Positions 41,389 through 51,224 of a stretch of 64,000 bases of DNA are shown one piece after another; the stretch's first letter is position 1; each line of letters opens with the position of its first letter. The position numbers and the translations under genes were made by a program. This DNA comes from GCA-2683135 sp964507445. Its GTDB lineage: Bacteria > Planctomycetota > GCA-002687715. Below the pieces are notes generated by a model. The model did not search any database. It saw nothing but the letters and a program-made list of their open reading frames with translations, and was not told the DNA's origin. The DNA lies in NCBI GenBank assembly GCA_964507445.1, contig CAZDQF010000015.1:1-64000 (forward strand), read 5' to 3'.

Positions 41389-44156
41389 TGGAGTTCCCGG
41401 AGACCTCGGACAACGAGCAGTTGCAGGTCATCCTGGAGGCCTGGTTCGAGAGCCTGGAGAACGGAGAGCGCCCCCTGATCGAGGACCTCTGTGCCGACGC
41501 GCCGGAGCTGGTCTCCGTGGTGCGTCGGCTGGTGGATCAGGAGGAGGCGGCGACGGGTGCCCTGGATACGCTCCGCGGAGGCCAGGACCCGGAAGAAGGA
41601 CTCAACGGGACCCGCCTGGGGGACTTCCGTGTCCTGTCCTTCCTGGGCGCCGGAGGTATGGGACAGGTCTATCTGGCGCGACAGGAGTCTCTCGGTCGTC
41701 TGGTCGCGCTCAAGGTCCTCACCCGGGACGGGCAGGACTCGTCTGCCGCGGCCCGATTCCAGCGGGAGGCGGAGATCGCCGCCGCCCTGGATCACGCGCA
41801 CATCGTGCCGGTCTACGCCGTGGGGGAGGAAGGTGGGTTCTCGTTCCTGGCCATGAAGTGGTTGTCCGGCCCGGCGCTGGATCAGCTGGAGTCCTCGTTG
41901 CCGCCCAGGGACGTGGCGCGCATCGGTCTCGCCATCGCTCGCGGACTCCACGCTGCCCACGAGACCGGGGTGATCCATAGAGACATCAAGCCCGGCAACA
42001 TCATGCTCGACGGGGACACGCCCTTCGTGCTGGATTTCGGGCTCGCCCGCGGAGCGTCGGATCTCACCCTGACGCGTCGCGGCACCGTTCCCGGCACGCT
42101 GCTGTACATGTCGCCGGAGCAGCTCCGGGCCGGGCACTCCGGCGGCGTTCTGGACGGACGGACCGATGTCTATTCCCTGGGAGCCACCCTGTACCAGGCG
42201 GTGTCCGGCCGTCCGCCGTTCCAGGCCTCCGATCCCGAGGTGCTGATCCGACAGGTGCTGATGGTGGAGCCGGCGGAGCTGAACCTGTCCGGCGGGGCCC
42301 GGGACCTCGAGACCATCATCCTCCGCGCCATGTCCAAGGACCGGCAGCGGCGATTCCAGACGGCCCAGGAGTTCGCCGAGGACCTGCAGCGGTATCTGGA
42401 CGACCTGCCCATCGTCTCCCGACGTATCGGTCCCTTCACCCGCGCGTTCAAGGCCGTGAACCGTCACCGGCGACTCTCCGTCGGGATCGGCGTGGCGCTC
42501 GCTGTGATCGTCGTCCTGCTGGTCTGGGTGGGCGTGACACGACTGGAGGACGAGCGTCTCCTCGCTGAGAGCCTGCGGACGGCAGAGGATGCGCTGTGGA
42601 GCGGGGACGTGGAGGTCGCGGACAAGCTGCTGGCGGGCGCTGGCGCGCGGCGCCCCGATGATCCGCGCGTGGCGCTGCTGCGCCATCGACTCGTGGCCGT
42701 GCGGCTGCTGGAGGAGATCCTGGACCGGACCATCGAGGGGCTCGACTTCCAGGACGTGGGGTTGATGCAGCCCTTGATGGCCCGGCTGGAAGATAGCCTG
42801 GTCGCCTGCGGCGGCTGGGCGGCAGCGACCGGTGACCGGGCCCACGCCTGGGTCCTGGTCCGCGCCCTCTACCTGATCCGTGAACGGAACGGAGATCCTC
42901 GCCGCGCGCTGCCGTTGCTGGAGGGCAGGTCGGGCCGCGCCGCAGCGGCCTTGCGCGCGTTGGCCCTCGGTGAGGAGCTGCGTGATCTGCCTCCCGCCGG
43001 CGACCGGGCCGCCCAGGAACACCTCTTCACGTTCCTCGCGCTTCGTGAGGCGGAGCGCTCGAGGCAGGACCAGTACGCGGAGCTCGCCTTGGCGCTCCAG
43101 GGGCCTGATGGTCGCGGCGACGACCGCGTCCTCTACGCCCGGGCGGTGTGGCTGGCGGAGGACGAGGATCAGGCGGTGGCGGCGCGGGTGGCCTTCGAGG
43201 GACTCGAGGGTGGCGGTGAGGCCCTGCGGCCGGCCCTCCTGCGCAACCTCGCCCGGATCAACCTCATCCTCGGTGACCTGGACGCCGCTCGACGGATGTT
43301 CGAGGAGTACAGGGGTCGCTTTCCGGACGAGGATCGGTGGACTCCTCGGGAGGCGGCGACATTCCATGAGTTGCTGCGGCGCCAGGACCAGGAGGTGGCG
43401 GCCCGGGATCTGCTGGATCGGGCCATCGCGGCTCATCCGGACCACTGGAAACTGCTGATGATCCAGGCGACGGAGCTGGGCACCGTGGCCCCCGACAGAG
43501 CCGTGCAGCTGGCCAGAAAGGCGGCGTCTGTGGCGCGCCGTCGGTGGCGCCGTGAGCGTGCGGTCGCCCAGGAGTTGCTGCTGACCCTGATCGCCATGCC
43601 GAACGGCGGAGGACGTCCGGGGGACCTGGACCCTGAGGAGCGAGAGCAACTGAGAGAGTTGCATGGCCGGGCGGAGGAGGAGTTGACCCGTTGCAGGGAC
43701 CCCCAGGCATCCTCGGACCTGCACTACCTGCAGGCTCGGGTGGCGGGACGTCTGGGAGCCGGGTCTCGTGCGGACGAGCTCCGGGCGGCGCTGGATGTGA
43801 GTGACCGGAACTTCGCCGCGGCGTTGGACCTCGGGTTCGTCGCGTTCGAGGCCGTGGGAGCCGCAGGGGCCCCGAAGCCCCCGGAGTTGGTCGCGGACGC
43901 CCTCGAGTTCCTCACCAAGATGCTGGAGCGAGGGTATCGCGGGGTCCGGGTGCCCCGCTCCACGGAGCTGCTCACGGCCTGCTGGTTGAAGGGGGTGTTG
44001 TCCTTCGCCGACGGCGACCGGCGCACGGCCAGCCTCCTGCTGGCGGATGTGCTGCAGCTGATCGAGGATGACGACCGGTTGGCGGCGGACGTGGTGGGGG
44101 ACGACCCACGCCGATTCGAGTACTTCGCGCGGGTGCTCGAGGCCGCCGGGCAGTGA
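41388..44156 (+). CDS. Ser/Thr kinase with TPR-like C-terminus, partner of ECF sigma
   Basis: A 922-residue membrane kinase. Residues 1-80 are the N-terminal helical region typical of ECF-linked planctomycete kinases (LEAWFESLENGERP). Kinase domain from about 85: SFLGAGGMGQVYLARQ, VALKVLTRD, VIHRDIKPGNIML (RD type), VLDFGLARG, GTLLYMSPEQL. One TM near 365 (IGVALAVIVVLLVWVGVT). The rest is helical TPR-like. ATG in the sigma factor stop (TGATG). Kinase likely senses through the periplasmic TPR part and acts on the coupled sigma factor. Confidence 0.95.
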   Translation: MEFPETSDNEQLQVILEAWFESLENGERPLIEDLCADAPELVSVVRRLVDQEEAATGALDTLRGGQDPEEGLNGTRLGDFRVLSFLGAGGMGQVYLARQESLGRLVALKVLTRDGQDSSAAARFQREAEIAAALDHAHIVPVYAVGEEGGFSFLAMKWLSGPALDQLESSLPPRDVARIGLAIARGLHAAHETGVIHRDIKPGNIMLDGDTPFVLDFGLARGASDLTLTRRGTVPGTLLYMSPEQLRAGHSGGVLDGRTDVYSLGATLYQAVSGRPPFQASDPEVLIRQVLMVEPAELNLSGGARDLETIILRAMSKDRQRRFQTAQEFAEDLQRYLDDLPIVSRRIGPFTRAFKAVNRHRRLSVGIGVALAVIVVLLVWVGVTRLEDERLLAESLRTAEDALWSGDVEVADKLLAGAGARRPDDPRVALLRHRLVAVRLLEEILDRTIEGLDFQDVGLMQPLMARLEDSLVACGGWAAATGDRAHAWVLVRALYLIRERNGDPRRALPLLEGRSGRAAAALRALALGEELRDLPPAGDRAAQEHLFTFLALREAERSRQDQYAELALALQGPDGRGDDRVLYARAVWLAEDEDQAVAARVAFEGLEGGGEALRPALLRNLARINLILGDLDAARRMFEEYRGRFPDEDRWTPREAATFHELLRRQDQEVAARDLLDRAIAAHPDHWKLLMIQATELGTVAPDRAVQLARKAASVARRRWRRERAVAQELLLTLIAMPNGGGRPGDLDPEEREQLRELHGRAEEELTRCRDPQASSDLHYLQARVAGRLGAGSRADELRAALDVSDRNFAAALDLGFVAFEAVGAAGAPKPPELVADALEFLTKMLERGYRGVRVPRSTELLTACWLKGVLSFADGDRRTASLLLADVLQLIEDDDRLAADVVGDDPRRFEYFARVLEAAGQ

Positions 44157-44201
44157 CCACTTCGCAGGCTTCGCGCCTGACGGTCAGGTCGTGCCCTGGG
44201 T

Positions 44202-45401
44202 TCAGGGAAGGACGGAGCCGATACTGAACAAGGTGACGGTGGCCACGGGTGTGGTGACCGGACCGGGACCTGGGACGACGCCGAACGTGACGCTGACCGT
44301 GGAATTGCTACCGACGCCCAACGGGGGCGTCGTCTGATGTCTGAACGGCGCCCGAAGGGTGCCCCTCGCGAGCACGGGTACGGCCGCTAGAGGGTTGCCG
44401 CCGTGGTCTCCGAAGATGGCCACCGCCGGGCCTGTGGGGCGCGGGATCACTCCTTGGGCGACGAAGTCCAGACTCGTCCCTGCCTGGACGAATTGGAACT
44501 GACCTCCGCTGCCGGTGAGGGGCGATACCACCCCCGATCCGACGACGATGGAGTTGCTGAAGTTGACCGCCGGCATGTTCGGAATCCCGAGAGTCGGGGC
44601 GTTGAGGTCGGAGGTCCCGGGAGTCACGCTGGTCGCGCTGGTCATGCACACCACCTGGAGCTCGACGGACATTCCCTCGATCAGGGCCTGGAGGAAGTCC
44701 GGGCTGGAGAGGAACTGATTGGCGGCGTCGGCGCTCGGCGCCTGGAGCAGGCAGCAGGTGCGGGTCAGGCCCTCCATGCTGAACTCGCCGGAGTCGCTTC
44801 CGGGAGATGGGTCCGTGAGGACTCCAGACCACAAGCCCGCCATGTGCAGCCCGATTCCGGTGCCGTTGGGGTCTGCCATCCAGCCGTCCGGTTGGGCGTC
44901 CCACGCTCGCTGGTTGTATGCGGAAGCGGGGTTCGAGGGGTCTTCAAGGATGGGGACGAACAGGTCGCGGACGGCTTCGTTGGAGAGGCTCCCCGTCACC
45001 GGGGAGACCAGACCGTTCCAGATGAAGAACCAGAGGAGGCCGGGGTCCACGGTCACCATCGGGGTCGGGGCGGCCCCGGGGACGATGCTCTGGGGGTCTG
45101 TGGAGGCGATGAAGTCGAGCCACGGATAGGTGGCGCGTAGCTGGTCTGCCGTGGTGCTGGAGCCCGAGATGTAGGCCCGCGGGACGAGGGTGCACCAGCT
45201 GCCCTTTGGCGCCGTGATCCTGAAGCGGGTGTTGCTGACGGTCAGGTTGTCCGCCTTGGTGGGGCAGTACCACTGAGGGCCGTTACCCACGTCCGCCTGC
45301 ATCTGGAGGAGGACCGCTCCGCCGGACGGCGCGCCGCAGACCGTGGGCGTCTGGGCGGAGAGGGGGAGCGTCGCCAGGACCAGGACCAACCACGTTCTCA
45401 T
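44202..45401 (-). CDS. Secreted Cys-containing beta-rich protein
   Basis: A 399-residue exported protein: GGAGGAG precedes the ATG at 45401, then MRTWLVLVLATLPLSAQ signal. Tandem beta segments with scattered Cys (WYCPTKADN, SWCTLVPRA, RTCCLLQAP), and a C-terminal about 120 residues (SGGQFQFVQAGTSLDFVAQG) resembling the beta-sandwich tails of other secreted proteins here. No catalytic motif. Convergent with the kinase 46 bases away. Confidence 0.8.
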   Translation of the reverse strand: MRTWLVLVLATLPLSAQTPTVCGAPSGGAVLLQMQADVGNGPQWYCPTKADNLTVSNTRFRITAPKGSWCTLVPRAYISGSSTTADQLRATYPWLDFIASTDPQSIVPGAAPTPMVTVDPGLLWFFIWNGLVSPVTGSLSNEAVRDLFVPILEDPSNPASAYNQRAWDAQPDGWMADPNGTGIGLHMAGLWSGVLTDPSPGSDSGEFSMEGLTRTCCLLQAPSADAANQFLSSPDFLQALIEGMSVELQVVCMTSATSVTPGTSDLNAPTLGIPNMPAVNFSNSIVVGSGVVSPLTGSGGQFQFVQAGTSLDFVAQGVIPRPTGPAVAIFGDHGGNPLAAVPVLARGTLRAPFRHQTTPPLGVGSNSTVSVTFGVVPGPGPVTTPVATVTLFSIGSVLP

Positions 45402-45551
45402 AGGGCTCCTCCAGGGTGGTGTCCCGGCAGTGGGACCGCACCCGGTCACCCCTCATCCTACCGGGATCGGGGAGGACAAAGCCACGAGAGTCCGTGGGAG
45501 GTCAGCCAGGCAGGGCTGGCGGGTCTTCGGAAATGCTGCCGCGGGAGCCGC

Positions 45552-46535
45552 TTAGCGAATCCACTCGTAGCCGCCTGCGAGGGCGGGATAGAAGGTCAGC
45601 ATCTGACCCGAGAGGTCGTTCAGCTTGGTGCTGGGCAGGAACTGCTCGAGGATCGGCCCGCTCCCGAAGGTCTGGCCGGTCGGGGTCGCGGTGTAGTCGG
45701 CGAAGGTGGGCGTGCCCATCCAGTTGCCGGGGGACAGCCCGATCATCCCGTCCGTCAGGTCGATGGTGGGCCAGTGGAGCTTGATGCGTCCGTCAGCCCA
45801 GAGCGTGGCCTCGGCGCAGTTGTCGTCTGCGACCCAGAATTGAGGGACGTTGGTCCACGCGACGTGGAACCAACCCGCTCCGCTCTCCACGTGGACGGTG
45901 CCCTGGATCTGCGGTGACAGGTCGTCCCACAGCACCGCGATCTTGGGCAGGCCCGCCATGAAGTCGCTGATCTGCTCCGTGGGGTCGATGGTGCCGCCGC
46001 CGAAGGTGAGCAGTCCGTTGCTGCACACGTGGCACGTGGTCCACGTGGTCCCGTAGAACGGGAAGGGCATGCCGAGGTCCACCTCCGTCCAGTCGTCATC
46101 CCCGAGGGTCAACATGGTCTGGGACGAGGACGGCTGGGCCGGGTGTACACCGCCGGCGAAGGGCAGAGACAAGCGCGCTCCGGAGAAGGTCGCAGGGTCG
46201 TTGGCCGCCGCCTGGGAGTAGATGACCTGACCCAGGCTCGCGTTGCCGGCAGCTCCCGTGATCTGACCGGCGCCCCACGCGTCCAACTGCAGGGAGTCGA
46301 TGAGGAAGAACTGGGATGTGAACCCCAGCTGGATGGTGCCGATGGGCGTGGAGACAGGCCCGGGGGAGGCGTCGAAGCCGATGTGCCAGGTCTGGTGCGG
46401 CGGTCCGCCCACGGTCTCCATGCAGAACAGGCCCCCCACCTCCAGCGGGTCAGCGTTCAGACCGAGAGGCTGTGCCGGGGTGATCCCGGAGACGAAGACC
46501 AGAATGACGAGCGCACGGTAGATGAGTCTGGACAC
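45552..46535 (-). CDS. Secreted NIDO-like domain protein
   Basis: A 327-residue protein, GTG start at 46535 chosen because GGGGAG stands at proper distance and the signal (YRALVILVFVSGITPAQ) follows. Residues about 155-270 resemble a nidogen (NIDO) domain: VDLGMPFPFYGTTWTTCHVC, NGLLTFGGGT, IAVLWDDLSPQIQGTVHVE, FHVAWTNVPQF and ATLWADGRIKLHW. Likely surface adhesion or matrix function. Confidence 0.82.
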   Translation of the reverse strand: MSRLIYRALVILVFVSGITPAQPLGLNADPLEVGGLFCMETVGGPPHQTWHIGFDASPGPVSTPIGTIQLGFTSQFFLIDSLQLDAWGAGQITGAAGNASLGQVIYSQAAANDPATFSGARLSLPFAGGVHPAQPSSSQTMLTLGDDDWTEVDLGMPFPFYGTTWTTCHVCSNGLLTFGGGTIDPTEQISDFMAGLPKIAVLWDDLSPQIQGTVHVESGAGWFHVAWTNVPQFWVADDNCAEATLWADGRIKLHWPTIDLTDGMIGLSPGNWMGTPTFADYTATPTGQTFGSGPILEQFLPSTKLNDLSGQMLTFYPALAGGYEWIR

Positions 46536-46638
46536 GGTGTTTCTCCCCACCGGTCTTTTCGGCACGGTCGGGGGCGGAAGTTGATGTCCAAACAGGTCGC
46601 CAGGTGCGACTTATTGCGGTTTTGAGGGCCGCCGGAGC

Positions 46639-47352
46639 CTACTGACGGATGAAGCCGCCGTGCTCCATGGGCCCGTCGAGGATGAGCCGGCCCGCGTTGT
46701 CAAAACTCAGCCGGTACTCCATCTTTGCCTGCATGGGCTTGTGGACCGCGGCTCCCTGGACCGTCCGGATGCCTTCCCGCTCGGCGGCTTCCGGGTCCGT
46801 GCAGAGCTCCCAGAACCGGCTCCACAGGCGGCGCTCGAGAGGCGACGGTTCGCCCTTCCCCTGTCGGAACTGGGCCGGGACCAACTCGCCCCCCTCTTCC
46901 GCAAGCTCCAGGACGTTGCCCGGCATGTTCAGCGGGGTGCCGTCGCTGGGTCGCTGGTCGCTGCCGAAGACCCTGGCGAACACCGTCAGGGTCTTGCCGC
47001 GCAGGGGGTCCCCTTCCTTGATGTCGTCCTGGTTGAAGACGATCTGATAGGCGTCGAAGTAGGCCTCCTTGCCCTGGACCTGCAGCGCGCGTTGTTCCGT
47101 CCCCGGGCGTCGCTTCCAGTCCTTGTCCGTGTCCAGCCACAGCATGGAGACGGTGGTGGCGCCGGTGGTCGGGTCCGCCTCCACGGAATCGACATAGATC
47201 CGCGCGCAGGGTGTCTCCTCCGTGAGTCGAGCGATGGACGCTCGTAGCTCCCGCTCCTCCTGGCGTTGCTGGTGCATGTCGTTGAAGAACCAGCCCAGGG
47301 CGCCGAGGACCGAGCCCCAGATGAGGACGTTGAAGACGGCGACGATCCGCAT
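46639..47352 (-). CDS. Membrane-anchored coiled-coil protein, unknown
   Basis: A 237-residue protein: N-terminal TM (VAVFNVLIWGSVLGALGWFF), a short coiled coil (QQRQEERELRASIARL), then a soluble domain rich in beta strands (YVDSVEADPTTGATTVSML, YQIVFNQDDIKEGDPLRG). I recognise no family. Divergent from the flippase gene, 33 bases apart. Confidence 0.75.
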   Translation of the reverse strand: MRIVAVFNVLIWGSVLGALGWFFNDMHQQRQEERELRASIARLTEETPCARIYVDSVEADPTTGATTVSMLWLDTDKDWKRRPGTEQRALQVQGKEAYFDAYQIVFNQDDIKEGDPLRGKTLTVFARVFGSDQRPSDGTPLNMPGNVLELAEEGGELVPAQFRQGKGEPSPLERRLWSRFWELCTDPEAAEREGIRTVQGAAVHKPMQAKMEYRLSFDNAGRLILDGPMEHGGFIRQ

Positions 47353-47385
47353 GAGGGTGCACTTTAGCGTACGATCCGCCGGACC

Positions 47386-48741
47386 GTGAGCGTCATCCGC
47401 ACCATCGTCGGGACCGTCCTCACCAAGGGGGCGGGGTTCGTCATCACGCTCCTGGTGGGCGTGGCGTTGTTCCGCACCATCGGGGCCGAAGGCAAGGGCC
47501 AGGTGGACGGTCTCATCACCTGGTTGACGCTCCTGTTGCTGGCCTACCCTTCCCTGGAAGAGCCGCAGCTCTATCTCATCGGTCGTCGGGTCTGCCCGCC
47601 CGCCGCCCTGGCGGCCAACGGCGTGCTGGCGGCTCTGCTGTTCGGCGGTCTCGCGATCGGGTTGTTCGAGCTCCTCGCCGCCTGGAGCCCCGCCTGGTTC
47701 GAGTACTACGACCGCCAGGTGGACGGCTGGCGCAGCCTCGACCTGGAGGCGCTGCGTTCGCTCATGTGGATCGCGCCGTTGGCGGTCATGCACAAGGTGC
47801 TGGGCGGTCTGCTCCAGGGCCTGAAGGACATGCGGGCCTTCAACATCTGCTTCCTGGTGCAGAACGGCGTGTTGATCACCCTGGTTGCGGTGCTGGTGCT
47901 GGTGCAGGGGCGGGGCGTGGACGGGGCGGTCTGGTCTTACGGGTGTGCGTTCGGCGCCGGCGGGCTCTGCGCGCTGGTCTTCGTCGCCCGCAACCGGGAG
48001 CTCCGCGGGGCGCGGTGGCGCCCGGACCTGGCGGTCCTCGGGCGGCTCATCGGTTCCGGGCTGCGCATCCACGGAGGGGTCGTGGCCGCCTGGGTGATCC
48101 TGGAATCGGACAAGCTGATCGTGCTGCGGTACGGGGACCCCTCCGAGCTCGCCCTGTACGTCCTGGCGGTGGCTCTGACAGGGCACCTGCGGCGTTTGAT
48201 CGTCCAGCCCGTGAAGGAGGTGCTGGGCTCCAGGCTCCCGGACATGGTGGAGGACCGGGAGCGGATGATCGACGCCATCGCACAGACGTCGCGCCATGTC
48301 ATTCTGCTGACCCTGATCCCGGGGGCGATGCTGGGGCTGTTGGGCTGGCCGCTGCTGTGGGTCCTCTATGGGGAGGCTGCGGTGCCGGCCTACACACCGC
48401 TGCTGCTGCTCATCCCGGGGAGCATCCTGTGGGCGGCGGCGGTGATGCTGTCCTACTGGTTCATCGGTACGAACCGGTTCCTCCTGCTTACGGTGATCGG
48501 GCTCGCGGTGGCAGCCGCCAACCTCGCCCTCAACTTCCAGTTCGTGCCGGCCCACGGGATGGCGGGGGCCGCCGCCATCAGCTCCGTCTGCTATGGGCTC
48601 CACCTGGGGGTCTTCACGGCCCTCATCTGGGCCGTGGAGGGGGTCTCGCCGGGTCGATTCCTGATCCCCAGACGAGCGGATCTGAGGGTCTACGGTCAAA
48701 CCTGGGAGAAGATCATGAGGAGGCTCGGGCGCTCGCGTTGA
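47386..48741 (+). CDS. MOP-superfamily polysaccharide flippase
   Basis: A 451-residue protein with about 12-14 TM segments, GTG start. Text such as GAGFVITLLVGVALFRTIGAEGKGQ, AVMHKVLGGLLQGLKDMRAFN, ILESDKLIVLRYG and SILWAAAVMLSYWFIGTNRF matches Wzx/RfbX-type lipid-linked oligosaccharide flippases. Likely exports a surface polysaccharide repeat; the glycosyltransferase at 28010 might be related. Confidence 0.9.
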   Translation: MSVIRTIVGTVLTKGAGFVITLLVGVALFRTIGAEGKGQVDGLITWLTLLLLAYPSLEEPQLYLIGRRVCPPAALAANGVLAALLFGGLAIGLFELLAAWSPAWFEYYDRQVDGWRSLDLEALRSLMWIAPLAVMHKVLGGLLQGLKDMRAFNICFLVQNGVLITLVAVLVLVQGRGVDGAVWSYGCAFGAGGLCALVFVARNRELRGARWRPDLAVLGRLIGSGLRIHGGVVAAWVILESDKLIVLRYGDPSELALYVLAVALTGHLRRLIVQPVKEVLGSRLPDMVEDRERMIDAIAQTSRHVILLTLIPGAMLGLLGWPLLWVLYGEAAVPAYTPLLLLIPGSILWAAAVMLSYWFIGTNRFLLLTVIGLAVAAANLALNFQFVPAHGMAGAAAISSVCYGLHLGVFTALIWAVEGVSPGRFLIPRRADLRVYGQTWEKIMRRLGRSR

Positions 48742-48786
48742 CACCGAGGGACGCCCTCATAACATGGGCCGCTCGCGGCCTCAGAC

Positions 48787-49539
48787 ATGTCCGGTCAACC
48801 TCCCGATTCTCCCGATTCCGCGCCTGGGGCTACCCAGCCGGTGGACGCTGCGGGCACGGACTCTCCGGACCAGTCCGGCGTGACCCCCTCCACGTCCCTG
48901 GCGGCGGTGATCCTCCCCGTCGTGGCGGCCATCTCAATCTTCCTGATGGTCTTCCTCCTCGTGGGTCACGACGCGGCGTGGGAGGTGGGGTACAAGGCGT
49001 TCCTCATCGCGACCGTGGCGGGGAAGTTCGCGGTGCTGCTCAATTCCCCGGACGGGTTGCTGACCACGCCGTACCACATGGCGGCCATGATCACCTACAT
49101 GGACCTGTCCTTCGGCTGCATCTGCGTCTTCAACGCGGGGCTGCTGTTCCGCTTGCCCGGACTCGGGAAGAAGCTGCAAGACCTCCAGGAGTTCTGCAAG
49201 CTCATGCTCCGTCGCAACCCCTGGATGCGGAAGGCGACCTTCCTGGGGACTTGCGCGTTCGTCATGTTCCCGCTGTCAGGCACCGGAGCCATCGGCGGCG
49301 CGCTGTTCTCCCAGATCCTCGGCATGTCGAAGCGGAAGGCCATGCTGGCCATCCTCTGCGGCGCGCTCGTGGGGTCCTTCGGCCTGGCCTATCTGACCGC
49401 CAACGTGTTGCCCGATGGGTTCCAGGACTCATGGGTCCTCAAGATCGGCGGGCTGGTGTTCATCCTCGTGGTCGTGGCGCTGCTGACCCGGCTCTACAAG
49501 AAGATGGACCCAGGCGAAGAGGACGTCGTCTCGGACTGA
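48787..49539 (+). CDS. Small multidrug export family membrane protein
   Basis: A 250-residue membrane protein. After a Pro/Ser N-terminal tail, five or so TM segments. The stretch FPLSGTGAIGGALFSQILG, SKRKAMLAILCGALVG fits the PF06695-type small multidrug export protein family (F-P-x-x-G-T-G-x-x-G). Actual transport function is unproven for this family. Confidence 0.8.
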   Translation: MSGQPPDSPDSAPGATQPVDAAGTDSPDQSGVTPSTSLAAVILPVVAAISIFLMVFLLVGHDAAWEVGYKAFLIATVAGKFAVLLNSPDGLLTTPYHMAAMITYMDLSFGCICVFNAGLLFRLPGLGKKLQDLQEFCKLMLRRNPWMRKATFLGTCAFVMFPLSGTGAIGGALFSQILGMSKRKAMLAILCGALVGSFGLAYLTANVLPDGFQDSWVLKIGGLVFILVVVALLTRLYKKMDPGEEDVVSD

Positions 49540-49551
49540 CCGTCCCCCGGA

Positions 49552-51180
49552 TCACTGCCCGAGCTTGATGAGCATCCGTTCGTACTGAGCGGCCATGTTG
49601 TTGTCCTTGGCCAGCTGAGCGATCTTGAAGGCTAACTGGAGGGTGGGGCCGTAGCGAGGGTGTTCCTCGCCGAGCACGGGGAGCACGTCCTGCACCCGCT
49701 GGTACATGCGCTTGGTCTGCCCTGCCTGCGCGCAGAGCTGCATGTAGGGGGCGATGAGCTCCGCCAGGCGCTCACGGTCCTGGCTCCAGTGGTTCATGGC
49801 CTTCTCGAACTCGGGGATCGGGTCCATGGGGCGACGGATCGCCTGATGGCGGGCCAGATGAGCCCAGAGCTGAAGGGCGGTGACGTAGCGCCCGGGATGC
49901 TCTTCTCGATCGGCGCGGCCGAACGAGCGCGTCAGGTGACTGTAGGCGGGTTGCAGGCGACCCAGCCGGAGCAGCGAGCGAGCGGACTCGAAGTTGGCGA
50001 CCGGATGGCCCGGGTCCCGTTCGAGGATCTTGTCCAGCTCGTAGACCGCGTCCTGGAAGTGGCCCTCCTGCGCGTTCAGCTGCGCCACGTTGATGATGGC
50101 GATCTCGTGATCCGGGTCGACCCCGAGGAGCTGTTGCAGCTTGAACAGGCCTTCCTGGAACCGTCCGTTCTGGATCAGCAGCAGCGCGTGATCGATGTAG
50201 ACGTCGCTTCGGAACGGGTCGTTCTTCACGGTCCGTCGATACTGGCGGATTTGTTCCTCGAGGACGCGCCCGGCCTCGTGTAGCTCCTGATACCTGGCGT
50301 GGGCTTCGTCCGCCTGGTCCAGGTCGTTCTTGCGGATGTACAGCTGCCGCAGGGAGTACCAGGGTTCGTAGGCCTTGGGGTTCTTCTCCACGGCCTGCTG
50401 GAAGAAGGTCAGGGCCCTGGGGATGTCCCCGGTGCGGTTGTAGAGCTTGCCCAGGCGGAGGTCGATCCGTGGGTCCTCGGGGTCGAGCCGTCGCGCGGCC
50501 AGGAGCGCCTCTTCCGCGTCCTCGGTGTCGCCGAGCTTGAGCCGGGCTACCCCGAGGTAGTACTGGAACTCGCCGTTGGTGGGTTGGCTCTCCACCAACC
50601 GCGTGAAGTGATGCACCGCCGCCTTGGTTCGCCCGGAGTTGAGCATCACGCCGGCCATCCGATCCCGGATCTCCAGCTCCTTGCGGTAGTCCTGCTGGCT
50701 GTTGCCCGAGGTCATGTTCAAGGCGCGGTTGTACGCCTCGATGGCCTCCTGAACGAGCTCGAGCCGCTCAGCGCAGACGCCGCGATGGTAGGGGACCTGC
50801 CAGCGTCCCTGGGCGCGGGTGTCGCGGGCCGCCAGGGCGTCCAACTCCCGATAGTAGTGCAGCGCCTTGGACCACTGCGCCTGGTTGTAATAGGCGGCGG
50901 CCAGATCGTTGAGGACCTCCGGGGCGTCGGGGTTGATCTGCCTGGCGGTGATCAACAGCTCCGCCGCACGCCTGAAGCGACGGATCCGCATCAGGTTCTT
51001 GGCCGCGGCGTGGTACGTCTCCCAGCGGTCAGGGTGTTGGCGTGACAGCTCCTCCGCCTGCTTGGCCGCGGCTTTGAAGTTCTGCTGGGAAGCGAGCCGC
51101 TGGACCGCCTCCATCTCCGGGATCGGCTGGGCGACCGCGATGGCGGCGCAGAGGAGGGAAATGGGCAGCGTCTTGAGCAT
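49552..51180 (-). CDS. Exported TPR-repeat protein
   Basis: A 542-residue protein with a signal peptide (LPISLLCAAIAVAQ) and about twelve TPR repeats (VLNDLAAAYYNQAQWSKAL, YYLGVARLKLGDTEDAEEAL, IDLRLGKLYNRTGDIPRALT). ATG at 51180. Works as a scaffold in the periplasm; partner unknown. Convergent with the small-multidrug gene, 12 bases apart, and downstream of the radical-SAM gene. Confidence 0.9.
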   Translation of the reverse strand: MLKTLPISLLCAAIAVAQPIPEMEAVQRLASQQNFKAAAKQAEELSRQHPDRWETYHAAAKNLMRIRRFRRAAELLITARQINPDAPEVLNDLAAAYYNQAQWSKALHYYRELDALAARDTRAQGRWQVPYHRGVCAERLELVQEAIEAYNRALNMTSGNSQQDYRKELEIRDRMAGVMLNSGRTKAAVHHFTRLVESQPTNGEFQYYLGVARLKLGDTEDAEEALLAARRLDPEDPRIDLRLGKLYNRTGDIPRALTFFQQAVEKNPKAYEPWYSLRQLYIRKNDLDQADEAHARYQELHEAGRVLEEQIRQYRRTVKNDPFRSDVYIDHALLLIQNGRFQEGLFKLQQLLGVDPDHEIAIINVAQLNAQEGHFQDAVYELDKILERDPGHPVANFESARSLLRLGRLQPAYSHLTRSFGRADREEHPGRYVTALQLWAHLARHQAIRRPMDPIPEFEKAMNHWSQDRERLAELIAPYMQLCAQAGQTKRMYQRVQDVLPVLGEEHPRYGPTLQLAFKIAQLAKDNNMAAQYERMLIKLGQ

Positions 51181-51224
51181 GGGGTTCGTCCACCAGGTAC
51201 GTCCCACCGTATCAAGCGCTCCCC

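Noticed and set aside
40962..43724. Minus-strand frame of about 920 codons opposite the ECF/kinase genes
   Set aside because: Shadow of the kinase; no start signal and no family.
46639..48744. Minus-strand frame extending the 46639 gene to 48744
   Set aside because: The upstream part is a shadow of the flippase; the real start is the ATG at 47352.
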